This document shows, one piece after another, positions 10,520-21,888 of a stretch of 64,000 nt of DNA. The notes beneath the pieces were generated by a model. The model was not told where the DNA came from, ran no database searches, and saw nothing but the letters and a program-made list of their open reading frames with translations. The stretch covers positions 52,500,101 to 52,564,100 of the forward strand of contig CM069872.1 of the NCBI GenBank assembly GCA_036172665.1, read 5' to 3'. Position numbers and translations under genes: made by a program. How positions within the stretch are numbered: the first letter of the stretch is position 1; every line of letters begins with the position of its first letter. This DNA is from Prosopocoilus inquinatus. Lineage: Eukaryota; Arthropoda; Insecta; Coleoptera; Lucanidae.

Positions 10520-12305
10520 TGTTTATAACGGCCACTTTCAAACAGCCTTAAAAATGCTTTTCTGAAAAAAAAAGAAAAGCGTACGGCAAGTGGCTCCCTC
10601 ACATTCAACATTAAAACAGTGTCAAAATTGTTGACATCTTGAAATGTTTGGTTATGTGACACATCGATTTGTCTTGATATTTAAGTTTCAGTGTTGCCAA
10701 TCAATTCGATCGACAAACAGTATTTCCCTAAAATTTCCCAAAATTAATCTGGCAAATTTAAATAGGAAAGTAAAGTTTTAAAAACAATGAAAATTATTTG
10801 TCGGCATACCTGCGCAGGCGAATTTATAAAATTTTTCTGCAATTGATTTTAAAAACAAGTGAAATAAAAATATTTAAAACGACCAGGAGCATTGTTGCCA
10901 ACTCATCAAATTTTGAAGCTGGTGCCTTTTTTTTTAGAGAAAAAATCAATCCTGGCGTTGCGAATCGTATCATCCCGAGATGGCGCTTGAAAACAATAAG
11001 AAAAATAAGAAAAAGAAACGTAAATAAGAAATGATTATTGAATAGAAAAAGACAGAAGCGAGTCGGTTAGATTTTTCAAAAAAAATTGCCGTTTTGTTTT
11101 TCGAATGTAACGCGATCGTCACTTTGTTTATTGATTATCTAGTTTTTAAATATTTCTGAATTTTGTTTGTATTGTTGCCGTTACTGTTTAGAAAAAGATA
11201 TCGTTTCGAATTCATAATTTGTTTCTCTTTTTTGTTTATCTCCTGAAATTGTTTCGTTTCCTTTCGCATTTCTTTGGGATTTTCTGTGGTGATGTTTACG
11301 ATCGTCATTTGTTTTTTCTTTCTGTTTCATTCTTTTTCCTCCGCGAATAAAATTAGTAGTCATTTGTTTCCTCCTACGTTCTTTAAAAATGTTCATTTCC
11401 TAAATATGCATTACGACGTATGATTTGTGAAATTTGGTTTTGTTTAATAATTTTAAAAAATTTTAAATCTATAATTCGTTTTGAGTTCTTTTCTTCCATG
11501 TGTATGACCGTTGTTGTTTTCGTCAAAAAATTTTTCGCTTTTCTTTTAAATTGCTTCCAATCTTTCAGAACTCAAATAATGATTTCTTTGGAAATTTCGT
11601 TCAAACATCTGAATCTTGACATGTACCTCTGCCACGACACGAAACTTGAAATGTACCTTAGCCACGGCACGAATTTTGAAATGTACCTCATATATATAAT
11701 TTCTTTGGAAATTTTAATTTTTTCGATCGTGTTTCTGCCTGGCTCTTTAAAAATGTTCTTGTTTTTTTTTTTGTTTAATTGTTTATCTTTTTTCTGTCTT
11801 ATTCTCGCAAAATGTACCGATTGTCTTTTGTTTTCTAAGAAGTTGAAAAATTCCCTAGACTTTAATGAGTTTTTGCAATTTTCCCCTTTATCGTTTTAGT
11901 TTGAAGTAATCCCTAAATTTAACGACTTTTTTCTTAAGTTGGCAACATTGACAAGTTATCAAAATAAGCGAGAGTCGGTGTCTAACCACCACCAGCTGAA
12001 TTGATATGTCATATACGGCCAGTCCAATTCGCCTAAAAATGTGTTCCAGTAAAGCAAGCTACGGAGCGTGTCAACTAGCGCCCTCTCGTACACATTAATT
12101 AGGTGCTACAACGGTTACCATAGTGACGTTTATTTTGACAACTTAAATATCAAGACGAATTGACATTTCCCATAACCAAAAATTTCAAGATGATAGTAAT
12201 TTTGACACTAGTTTTGAATTTGAGGATGCCAGTTGACACTCACTTTTCATTTTTTCCAAAAAATACTTTGAACTGCCCGCATATGACATCAGCAGGCCGC
12301 GTTTA
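10520..12305. mobile_element. Element bounded by long diverged inverted repeats
   Basis: About 10570-10690 pairs with the reverse complement of about 12130-12255. Shared blocks are AGTGTCAAAATT, ATCTTGAAAT, TTTGGTTATG and GTCTTGATATTTAAGTT, with weaker pairing further out. The interior has a T-rich repeat but no recognisable transposase. Class and target duplication could not be determined. Confidence 0.65.
11165..11900 (+). repeat. T-rich degenerate repeat with GAAATGTACCT motif
   Basis: Low-complexity T-rich DNA. Three tandem ~32-bp units with the motif ATGTACCT-GCCACG occur at 11620-11690. The same motif precedes the T-rich array at 57 kb. A 159-codon open frame here is Phe/Leu/Ser/Cys-rich and is considered compositional. 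Confidence 0.55.
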
Positions 12306-12309
12306 TTAC

Positions 12310-12422
12310 AGGTGCTTTCTTTCGCTTAAAAGTTTGAATCGTGTTGGATTGAATTATGGCTATTTACAGATGAACTGACAATCTATAATTCAATTCAAAC
12401 TTTTATGCGAAAGAAAGCACCT
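12310..12422. mobile_element. MITE with 30-bp inverted repeats, tip AGGTGCTTTCTTTCGC
   Basis: 113 bp; the arms match at 29 of 30 positions (AGGTGCTTTCTTTCGC, then TAAAAGTTTGAAT). Non-coding. Confidence 0.85.
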
Positions 12423-12552
12423 ATTTTTCGTTGTATGTAGTTCCTTCTGCGTGGTGTTTTTTTTTACCTGTTGGTAGCATAAGTTTTGCGTATAAATTAT
12501 ATATTCAATTTCATTTTATTATATTTCTTTAATCATAACAGAGATAATCATA

Positions 12553-12785
12553 AGGTGCTCTTCTTTCGCGTAAAAGTTTGAATCGTGTTTCGAAAAGCTT
12601 GGACCTGAATTTCGCAGTTGTTGCAACAAAACACGTGACTTGAATTTTTGATTGACAGTTCATTTGTAAATAACTGTAATTCAATTCAAACAAGTTTTAA
12701 AAATAGAGAGATTTAAAGAAAGGAATGTCTGTTTTTGAAACAAAACACGTTTGGATCACGATTTTGTGAGCGAAAGAAAGCAGGT
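12553..12785. mobile_element. Second MITE of the AGGTGC family, diverged
   Basis: The left end AGGTGCTCTTCTTTCGCG and TAAAAGTTTGAATCGTG match the neighbour at 12310. The right end GTGAGCGAAAGAAAGCAGG is the degenerate complement. About 230 bp, non-coding. Confidence 0.65.
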
Positions 12786-12792
12786 CATCATC

Positions 12793-13130
12793 AATACATA
12801 AACTGATTAGTCTATATACCGTAGAGTCCTTTGCAATAAGAGCATATAGATATGCTGCGACAGTTTGGAAGATTCATAAACAGTTGGCCGGTCAAAAGTG
12901 AATCGCCCTGTTGATAAAAGGATTTAGTTTCCTTGACTGGCCAGCTGTTTATTTCGCCATGAATTTTCCAAACTGTCACATCGTGCCTGTAAACGCTTAT
13001 TGTAAAGGACTTTAAGGCATATAGACTCATCAATTTATAAACCCTCTTCTTAATTTTCCAAACATCGTGCCTATATACGCTTATTGTAAAGGACTTTAAG
13101 GCATATAGACTCATCAATTTATAACCCTCT
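12793..13130. mobile_element. Foldback MITE with tandemly duplicated right arm
   Basis: Arms of ~110 bp pair 12793-12905 with about 12930-13045, including CAGTTTGGAA, ATAAACAG-TGGCC and AGTCTATAT. The right arm is repeated with an 86-bp period to 13130 (AAAGGACTTTAAGGCATATA twice). Confidence 0.75.
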
Positions 13131-13527
13131 TCTTAACCACGACCAGTTAATTATTTAGCTCTTCTGCTGCGGAAATTACTGACTACATTTTAAAGAGTAA
13201 CAGTAAACAATACGCTCGGCCTTTTTCAGAATTCATTATCGTGTCTGTGGTCCACTTCCTTTTATAAACGACGGTGCAAGTTTTAAGCATGACTCACTCA
13301 CTCACTCGCTCACTTACTCCGGCAAACTTAATTCATGAATGCGATTCAAGCAAGCTTGGCGTTATTTATTTATAAGTGTCCGTTTTTTTTTTATTTTGGC
13401 TGACGTTTCGTTCTACGTAGCGCAGAACAATTTTTTTTTCAAGGTTCAAAAAGTCCAACAAAAATTAGCTGCATACTTTAGAAGCTTGAATGAAAGAGGC
13501 GGCAGACGCGCAGTTGTCTTTCAAATA
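13131..13527. other. No gene seen
   Basis: (CTCA)n-like run at about 13290-13312; otherwise nothing. Confidence 0.4.
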
Positions 13528-13812
13528 CAGCCGAAAGCAAAAAAGAAAATGGCATGAAGATTACAGTTTCCTGTAATCTTTTTTTTTTCTCCAAAATGCC
13601 ACAGCTTAAATACTATACTCGCCTTCACAGGTCATAAATTTTGAGTTGACTTTCAGATTTGACAAGTTCGAAACTTTTTCTTTTTTTTTTTTTGGTAAAA
13701 TCTGCGAAGTCGCATTTATTTACACAGTACAGTTTCGGAGAAGGAAAAATTATTACAGGGATCTGTAATTGCCTGCTATTTTTTTTTTCTTTTCTTTTTT
13801 GCTTTCCGACCG
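13528..13812. mobile_element. PAL foldback MITE, copy 4
   Basis: CAGCCGAAAGC to GCTTTCCGACCG. The left palindrome is at 13560-13577 (ATTACAGTTTCCTGTAAT). The right one, at 13753-13770, is mutated in the loop (ATTACAGGGATCTGTAAT) while the stems are kept. Confidence 0.8.
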
Positions 13813-14139
13813 TGAATAAATGAAATCTTGCTCGCGGATCGGTTTGCATCTATTAAAATCGCTCGTTGCGGAGCGCGGAACACGCCGAGTATATACAGGA
13901 GGATTAAATTAATAATGCAAACGGGAACCTCCTTTGTATGGCATAATTATTTACGGTAAAGTCAACACAGGGGCAGCTAATTGGATCATTGAATATTTAT
14001 TCGCCTGAAGTGCGGAGCACATTATGCATAATATAATATGTTAGGCGATTTTTTATTGTTTTTTGTGTCGGACTGTAGGCAATGCCCCCCGAAATTCTCT
14101 TCCCGTGCGGTTTCCACTTTCGCACGTCCGGTCCTGATA
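13813..14139. other. No gene seen
   Basis: AT-rich sequence between a PAL copy and the satellite. Confidence 0.4.
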
Positions 14140-15165
14140 ACAATCTAACATTTAAAAACGTTTTGTTTCATATGTTGCAAGACGTGTCAGCGTTTATTGC
14201 CAGTGGCGTATCAAAATTACATTTTATATTTAAAAAAGTTATTTGTTTCATACGTTGCAAGAAGTGTCAGCGTTTATTACCAGTGGCGTGTCAATATTAC
14301 GTTTACATTTAAAAACGTTTTGTTTCATAAGTTGCAAGACGTGTCAGCGTTTATTGCCAGTGGCGTATCAAAATTACATTTTATATTTAAAAAAGTTTTT
14401 TGTTTCGTACGTAGCAAGACGTGTCGGCGTTTATTACTAGTGGCGTATCAAAATTACAATTTATATTTAAAAAAGTTTTTTGTTTCATACGTTGCAAGAA
14501 GTGTCAGCGTTTATTACCAGTGGCGTATCAAAATCACGTTTACATTTAAAAACGTCTTGTTTCATAAGTTGTAAGACGTGTCAGCGTTTATTGCCAGTGG
14601 CGTATCAAAATTACATTTTATATTTAAAAAAGTTTTTTGTTTCGTACGTAGCAAGACGTGTCGGCGTTTATTACTAGTGGCGTATCAAAATTACAATTTA
14701 TATTTAAAAAAGTTTTTTGTTTCATACGTTGCAAGAAGTGTCAGCGTTTATTACCAGTGGCGTATCAATATTACGTTTACATTTAAAAATGTTTTGTTTC
14801 ATAAGTTGCAAGACGTGTCAGCGTTTATTGCCAGTGGCGTATCAAAATTACATTTTATATTTAAAAAAGTTTTTTGTTTCAGACGTTGCAAGAAGTGTCA
14901 GCGTTTATTACCAGTGGCGTATCAAAATCACGTTTACATTTAAAAACGCTTGTTTCATAAGTTGCAAGACGTGTCAGCGTTTATTGCCAGTGGCGTATCA
15001 AAATTACGTTTTATATTTAAAAAAGTTTTTTGTTTCATACGTTGCAAGAAGTGTCAGCGTTTATTAGCAGTGGCGTATCAAAATCACGTTTACATTTAAA
15101 AACGTCTTGTTTCATAAGTTGCAAGACGTGTCGGCGTTTATTGCCAGTGGCGTATCAAAATTACA
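14140..15165. repeat. 79-bp satellite with higher-order structure
   Basis: About 13 monomers of ~79 bp with the core GCGTTTATT-CCAGTGGCGTATCAAAAT. Three variants can be told apart (CATAAGTTGCAAGACG, CGTACGTAGCAAGACG, CATACGTTGCAAGAAG). They form an A-B-C trimer of 237 bp in the first part and an A-C dimer after 14800. Open frames across it arise because 237 is a multiple of three. Confidence 0.9.
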
Positions 15166-15560
15166 ATATGCTCCACATGGACGCCGACACTGCATACCCT
15201 AAATATAAAAGAAATTAAAAAAAAAATATGGTAACAAATCGTAACTCGATTTTGATGAGGCTCGTGACAACATCCTAATATTTAATAAACATTTTGTTTC
15301 ATATAAGCAAGATGTTACTGTGTTTATTGCCAGTGGCGTATCAAAATTACAACATGCCTTACGTGTACGCGGACACTGCAGACACTAAAAAGAAATTAAA
15401 AACAAAAAGTAGAAATAAATCGTAACTCGATTTTGGCGAGGCTCCTGATAACATCCTAATATTTAATAAACGTTTTCTTTCATATAAGCAAGACGTGACT
15501 GTGTTTATTGCCAGTGGCGTATCAAAATTACAACATGTCTTACGTGGACGCCGACACTGC
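15166..15560. repeat. Diverged ~182-bp extension of the 79-bp satellite
   Basis: Units keep GTTTATTGCCAGTGGCGTAT at about 15137, 15321 and 15503, but with an added ~100-bp segment (CGACACTGCA, AAATCGTAACTCGATTTTG). Confidence 0.8.
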
Positions 15561-16149
15561 AGATATTAAATATAAAATAATTTTAAAAAAATGCAAATCG
15601 CTACTCGATTTTGATGAGGTACGTAGAGACAAAGTAAAAAAAAAAATAGAAAACTTGCTTTGTGAGTTTTTTTTTTTTTGTAAGGCATGGTTTGGTTTGA
15701 CTTTACTGTTTGTCCAAGATCCTGGTGTACAGGCAACCCATTTAACGCCAGCCCAGAACTGCCTGCGGGCTTCCGGACGTCTCGCGGGGTTCCTTTACAA
15801 CTCTGGATCTGCTTCCCGTAACCATAACCGTTTTCTTGCACGGCGGCGTTTTTGCATAAATTTAGTATTAGAAAAAAAAAAAAAAAACGATTTTAGAAAC
15901 TTTAGAAGGAATCGAAAGCCGGGCAGTACAAAACAGAAAAAAAAACAGGTTTTAAAACCTGGGGAAAAATATTTTTTGAATAAATGATCCACAATTTACG
16001 ACTGGTTTGGAATTCTTCCTGTATTAAATTCAATAGTTTTTGCAAAGACTACCCCCCCTCCCATCCAGCTGCTTGTATATGTTTTTTTTTGTTCAGTTCA
16101 GTTCAAACTTTTACTTTCACTCTTTTTTTTTTTTTTTATCTTAAAGAAT
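15561..16149. other. No gene seen; homopolymer-rich
   Basis: T and A runs up to 16 bases. A short GC-richer patch (15720-15840) has no recognised coding content. Confidence 0.4.
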
Positions 16150-17640
16150 TCCATTGATGTTTTTGCATTTTATTCACGGTTCGTTTGTTTTGTTTTGTCC
16201 TTTCGTTTCCTGCCAGTTTCTTGACTTGCAGCAAAAATTTCCGGCGGAGAATCTATTATTTTTTTGGCTGTCCATTCTTCTATTGTTTTTTTTCTCTTCT
16301 GTTTTTCGCATTCTTCTCTTTTTAATCGAATTGGTTTTCGCATTCATTGACTCCTCTTCGCAATTCTCTTTCGTTTCCTACGAGTTTGTTTTGTTTTAAT
16401 TTGCAGAAACATCGATTTTCATTTTTTTTTGTCCACCTTAGTGTCGTGGTACTATTTTTCTTTTCTTAGTTTTATGCTTTTGTTTATTCGCATCAAATTA
16501 ACTTTTTATATTTTGTTGACTGACACTTCTTTATAATAATTGTATTTCGTTTTTTACTAATTCTTTTTCCGTCTGGAAATTCATTTGGTTTTTGTTTATC
16601 TCAGTCAACAATTTTCTTTTGTTTTTTTTTGTCTGATTTTCATGCTTTCGTGCTGCGGATTTCTCTTTCGATTTTCTTATCGAATTGATTCTTGCATTTG
16701 GAGTTTATTTTATTTATTTTTTCTCGCGGACGTGTCTACATTTTACTGGCGCTTTTTCGTAGTTCATCGTTTTTCCTTTGTTTTGTGCCTTCTTTTGTTT
16801 TATGCGCTGTATTACGTCATTTCTTTCATTACGGTATTATCAATAATAACTCTTATCGTTTGCTTTTATTTTCTACGAATTTTTTTGATTTGATTTTGAT
16901 CGTTTCTCATTTGTTTTGCGTTTTCTTTTGTTTTATGCGCTGTATTTCGTCGTTTGTTTGTTACATTATGGTTTTATTGACTCCTTCGTAGTTTGTTTTA
17001 ATTTTTCTACGAATTTTTGTATTTGTTTTTGATCGTTTTTCATTTGTTTCATGTCTTCTTTTGTTTTATGCGCTGAACTTCGTCTGGTTCGTTTCTTTTA
17101 TTATCGTATTATTGACTCCTTTATAGTTTGCTTTTATTTTCTACGAATTTTTTGATTTGATTTTGATCGTTCTTCATTTGTTTTGTGTTTTCTTTTGTCT
17201 TATTTCCTCGTTCGTTTTTTTCATTATCGTATTATTAACTGCCTTACAGATTTTTTTTTATTTTCTACGAACTTTTTGATTCGTCCGGAAAACGACTTCT
17301 TTTGTTTCTGTTTTCACTTCCTGCCTTGTATTTTGTTAGTGTTTTTTTTTTTGTTTCTGATTTCTTTGGGTCTTTTTTTATTTGTTCTGAATTTTGATAT
17401 TCCATTTTTCGACTTTCTGTCTATTTTATTATTCGTGTATCTTTGTTCTTGGCTTGAATTTTGTTCTGTTCATTTCTGTCACCATTTTTAGCAAAAAAAA
17501 AAAACACCTTGTCAACTCTCAAACTCTCAAATTAATGATACACTTGATGACTAATTAACGATTCGTTTTATATTAACTTTATCTTTTTCTCCTCCATATT
17601 CGATTTTTTCTTTTTTGCCTCTATTATCTTTTTAGTTCAT
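16150..17640 (+). repeat. T-rich degenerate tandem repeat, ~134-bp period in part
   Basis: Blocks such as TTTTGATCGTTTCTCATTTG and CTTTTGTTTTATGCGCTG recur at about 16790, 16925 and 17060. The plus strand is almost free of A-runs. Related sequence is at 57.1-58.6 and 62.9-64.0 kb. Confidence 0.7.
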
Positions 17641-17747
17641 GCATTATTTCTCAAAATGACTAATTCCAAACTCTGTAACATTATTTTGTCACAGTTATGT
17701 TCTGAAATAAATTTGATTTGATTTGATTTGTTTCATTTTTATCTATA

Positions 17748-18334
17748 CAGGGTGATTCAAAATAAGTGTCCGACCCGTTAGTACACGAAAAAAAAAACAA
17801 AACAAAAAGTCTCAGTCTCTATGCATAAAGGGTATAGTACGCATAGTTTTTAATCGAAGTTGGTTCTCCTGACGAAGCTATAAATCTATAGCGAAACGTT
17901 GAGTGTGTTCCCATCATATTTCTGTTCGGTCCGAGATTAAAAAAAAAAACTTTGTTCTTACATAGTTTTTAAGATAAATAGCATTGAACATTCAGATATA
18001 AATCGGTTGACAGGCCCCGGTATAGTTGCATTGCGTCACAAGAGCTCCTTGGCGGAGTAAAAGGAAATACTGACGTTTACCTTGAAACAAAATTTAAAAA
18101 CTTTTCTGTTTGTGGTTTTCTACGGAAGAAATAATACGTAACAGGCAGTTCATTCTTTGAACATTGAATTTGTGTATGCACGCCTACGAAATGAATCATA
18201 GTTTGCATTTTGAACTCAAAGAAGGTTGGAATTTTTGGAATGTCTCTGATAAATGTATTTCTCGCAAATTCGTGCTTGAATGACGCTAGTAAATGCAGGA
18301 CTACCGGGTCGGGCACTTATTCTGAATCACCCTG
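17748..18334. mobile_element. TA-target inverted-repeat element (mariner/IS630-like MITE)
   Basis: 587 bp. The 34-bp ends CAGGGTGATTCA-AATAAGTG agree at 31 of 34 positions, and TA (or TATA) flanks both sides. CAGGGTG tips with a TA target suggest a Tc1/mariner-type relative. No transposase. It contains the motif CTGACGA, hairpin, GAAA at 17869-17896. Confidence 0.85.
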
Positions 18335-18738
18335 TATATCTATCTATTTTATTTAATTAATAAATATTTTTTTACACTCCGGAGATTGATGTATTTGGGC
18401 TAGCTACTTTTTGTAACACGTTTGGGTATATTTTGCAAGAAAAATCTGGCAACTGGCCTAAATTAATGCGTCACACAACATTTTGCAAGCTATTATTTTT
18501 ATCTAGATATACGAAAATGATCTTTTATCTGCAAATTTTTTCAAATTTTATCTGCCATCTAAGATATTTTTTTTATCTGTTCCAACACTGCATATACATA
18601 TTTTGAGGTTATGTTCGTTTAATTTTAAAATAGGTATCATTTCTTTAAGAAACTTTCTGTTCGCTTTAAAATCGCTTCAGTTCAAAATCAAATCGATTTG
18701 ATTTTCGATGAAATGAAGTTAAACGTAGGACGGCTTGT
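18335..18738. other. No gene seen
   Basis: AT-rich, nothing supported. Confidence 0.4.
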
Positions 18739-18800
18739 GTTTAAACGGTGTCATTTTGGAGAAAGAAAAATTACAGGGAACTGTAACCGTCTTTCAGTAT
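18739..18800. mobile_element. PAL MITE, one-arm fragment (copy 5)
   Basis: TTTAAACGGTGTCATTTTGG, GAAAGAAAAATTACAGG and the palindrome AATTACAGGGAACTGTAAC (18769-18787) match the PAL right arm. No left arm is visible. Confidence 0.65.
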
Positions 18801-19596
18801 CTGTGACCATCCCCCGCGTCTCGGCTGGCGTTGACTGTGCCGGAAGTGTGTAAAACACACGACATAAAAGTGGTCCTGAGACAATAACCATTGAGACAGC
18901 GTAGGTTTGTACAAACATGTTATGCGAATAATTAATTTGCATGTTAATCTGAACAATCAGCGATGTAGGAAGCATGTACAACAGAACCTCTTCAGCATCT
19001 GATTCCGGGCATAAAAGCGGCGCGAAGGGTAGATAGAGACAGGAAGGAAACGAAACAAATTTCAATAATATCACCAAGGCTCGATTTTAATTTTATAATT
19101 TACGAACACAGAGCCCCAAACATCCTGCACGTTTTATGTTTTCATAATAATTTTAAATATAGAAATGTAACACCGAAAAAAAAAATAATAGTAAATAACA
19201 TCGACCTCCTCATGGTTATAAATAAATAAAGTGCCTAGCGTTTTGTGAATACTAACGAGTATACTAACTACATACATGAAAGAATGGACGAACATCCTGT
19301 CGCGAAGCAAAAAGAAAATTACAAATTTTCCTCCTCGTCGCTTTATTTATAAACAGAAACGTAAACACCATTAATGCCATTCGCCTTGAATTGAAAGATA
19401 GATAAGTGTGTAATACTAATAACATCAAGATTAAACGCCGAATTCTCCGAGAAAAGAAAAAAATATTGCGTCACACAATAAATAGTTACAGATGAGATAA
19501 GATAGCCTGTTTCGATCTAATTAATTAATACTATCTGCAATACTATTTAAAAAGAAAAAGGAAAAAAAACTATGAATTGGGATGTGATGGCAAACT
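18801..19596. other. No gene seen
   Basis: Open frames here are short and lack family resemblance. Confidence 0.4.
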
Positions 19597-20160
19597 CCGA
19601 TGATGTTCTTTTTGCTTTCGAAACACGCATGACAACTTGTATTTTCCATGCGTATTTGATAGTAACATCGATGATGTTCTTTTTGCATTCGAAACACGCA
19701 TGACAAAATGTATTTTCCATACGTATTTGATAGTAACACCGATGATGTTCTTTTTGCTTTCGAAACACGCACGACAACTTGTACCATGCGATCAACGGAA
19801 TTTATAATTAGAGTGGGCCGTGATATTTTTCAAAAGTTGGCAGCACAAGCTTACAGTTTGAGGTTAAAAATTTGAAGCGTCAGAATTGTGGCACTTATTT
19901 TTTCAAATAATTGATAACAAACGCGTTTGTCTTGTAGAACCCCCCATAATATTCTTAAAACAGGTTTAAACCAACATCCACACAAAATAAAATAACAAAA
20001 TAAAGATTCTATAAAGCACGAGCATAACCTCAAATATGACAACTGTCAACTTATTATTTATTTATCATTGTATCCAACCGCATAGCATAAAATAAGTATT
20101 TGATAGCAATACTGATGATGTTCTTTTTGCTTTCGAAAAACGTACGGGAAAATTGTATTT
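19597..20160. repeat. 71-bp tandem repeat interrupted by an insertion
   Basis: Three units beginning GATGATGTTCTTTTTGC start at about 19669 (with the preceding unit at 19598) and 19740. A fourth, diverged unit resumes near 20095, and the gap between holds the next entry. Confidence 0.85.
19785..20094. mobile_element. TGCGATCAACGG element, copy 1, inserted in the 71-bp array
   Basis: Begins TGCGATCAACGGAATT and shares, in order, AGTTGGCA-CACA, CATAACCTCAAAT, CAACTGTCAA and GCATAAAATA with the fuller copy at 39011. The right inverted repeat is missing. Confidence 0.65.
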
Positions 20161-20968
20161 CCACCGCAAGAACCCCAAAACTAATTCCTCCCTCGTTAAA
20201 TCCATTAAGCCCGACCGACGCCGACGTGCAGACTCCATCGTTCATTAAAATTTTGGCAAGTTCGGTAATTATTCACCAGTTAAGTGTACCAATTAGAAAT
20301 GCACAGGGAGGTCGGAAATTCTCCCTCTCTCTCTCTCTGCAGCGTAAATAAATTGCTTAAGTTCCAGTTAATCCACGATCACATTCCCCAAAAATGCCTG
20401 CGTTAATCCTGCGCAATAAATTCTAATCTCTTGTAAATTCAAACGAAAAAAAAAAGACGTCAAGAAAATTCGGGGACCACTTTTGTCCTAATTACCCGCT
20501 GCTTTATTATTATTGTTTACGACTTTAACGGGCGTAAGTGCTAACGTCGTGTGTCAATAATAATAATAATAATAATAAGCAAGATAGTAAATGGATATTT
20601 TATCTCGATTAATCCGGTAATAAATTCTGATCCCTCGTAAATACCTGGGCCACGACGAAAAAAAAAATATTTCTGAGTAAATAGTGCGGTCACCCAAAGA
20701 AATGTTCCGCCTCTATTTTTAGGAGGACAAACATTTATGAGCAGGCGCAAAGGTAAACATCTTGATTAACAGCAAAGTGATTAGTATCACGAGAATCTAA
20801 ATTACATTCAGCAACTGCGTTTCGTTTTTTAACGATTTTTATTCGTCTTTAAACTTTTCTTTAAAAAAAAAAAACCTCAGTCACCTAATCGGGCGGGGCG
20901 AAGGATGAAGACGTTCTTGGGATGGCCCACAAGAGCTTCTGTTTCTCAAATACCATCAGAAAAAAAAA
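20161..20968. other. No gene seen; microsatellites
   Basis: (CT)n at about 20323-20338 and (AAT)n at about 20556-20577. Futsch intronic. Confidence 0.45.
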
Positions 20969-21252
20969 GGCCTGAATGGTCCAAGTGGTAAGGGGACCGG
21001 CCTTGAAAGCGGTTCGAACCGCGCTCGCAATATTTCCCAGGAGTGGTTGGCATCCACTTCAGGTAGCCTTCAGTGTTGGGGATGATACAATTCGACATTG
21101 CTTCTACTTCAACGTTCAACGGCGCTTACAAGTAACAAAGCCAATGGGCAATGGAACACTTTATACACACACAAACAAAATACGCTCTCGTTCCCGAAGT
21201 TCTGACAAGTCTATGAGCAATGGCAATCATCACAGATAAACAAAAAAAAAAA
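20969..21252 (+). mobile_element. tRNA-Ser-derived SINE
   Basis: The head has an A box (TGGTCCAAGTGGTAAGG, like the TGGCCGAGTGGTTAAGG of tRNA-Ser), a CTTGAAA anticodon-like loop as in tRNA-Ser(TGA), and a B box GGTTCGAACC. The segment between anticodon arm and T arm is deleted, so it is not a functional tRNA. A ~200-bp body follows, then an A11 tail (21242-21252). No convincing target duplication. Confidence 0.65.
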
Positions 21253-21888
21253 GAAATCAAGTCCGTTCCTTCACGAAATCACTAAATACATTATTTGTTT
21301 GGTTCCTGAAGAGCTATACGACTTTGTTCAGAGAAGCTTCTGCATTAAAAAAAATGTAAATGCGTATCAAAAAAAAAAAAAAATCAGATCAAGGTCACTT
21401 GTAATTGTTGAAAAGAAATCAAAGTATTTTGATTTTACTTCTCAAGCCATCACGCTTTAGCAACACTCGGTATATCCGAAGAAAGAATCGCAGTGTGTAT
21501 GTTTATCTCGGTGATACACCGTTAACGTCAATCTAGAGCATTTGAGATCTTGATTCAAGCGTCTAGATGCTTCATGTCCATGGCGTGAATTTAATAGATC
21601 ATCGATGAAGGTTTCAATTAAACAATGCTCTATATACAGTACGTCCTTATCGTGACATCAATGTTTGTGAACTGTTAACGTCCAGCTAGAGCTATTGTCT
21701 CCTCAATTGAAGTATCTAGGTGGTTCACGTCCATGGTAGACATGATAGTAGTTACTGTCAACTTAAACAACTGCCTCTGTCTCAGTATTTTCTGATCGCT
21801 ATGGTACAGTTCATCGTAGTCCAAAAATCGAGTGCATCGAAAATATCAAGAGTGCGAAATTTTTACATTTTTTTGACGATGTAAACCT
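21253..21888. repeat. Diverged units related to the AACGTCTATATAGAGC family
   Basis: TTAACGTCAATCTAGAGC (about 21531) and TTAACGTCCAGCTAGAGC (about 21676) lie in related ~145-bp contexts that include TCATGTCCATGG / TCACGTCCATGG. Confidence 0.5.

Noticed and set aside
14197..15218. Open frames of 60-125 codons with repeating CKTCQRLLPVAYQNY-like peptide
   Set aside because: They follow the 79-bp satellite in several frames at once; 237 bp is a multiple of three, so frames stay open without selection.
16585..17491. Hydrophobic ~100-codon frames resembling membrane proteins
   Set aside because: T-rich tandem DNA always gives Phe/Leu/Val strings; no family motif, no splice context.
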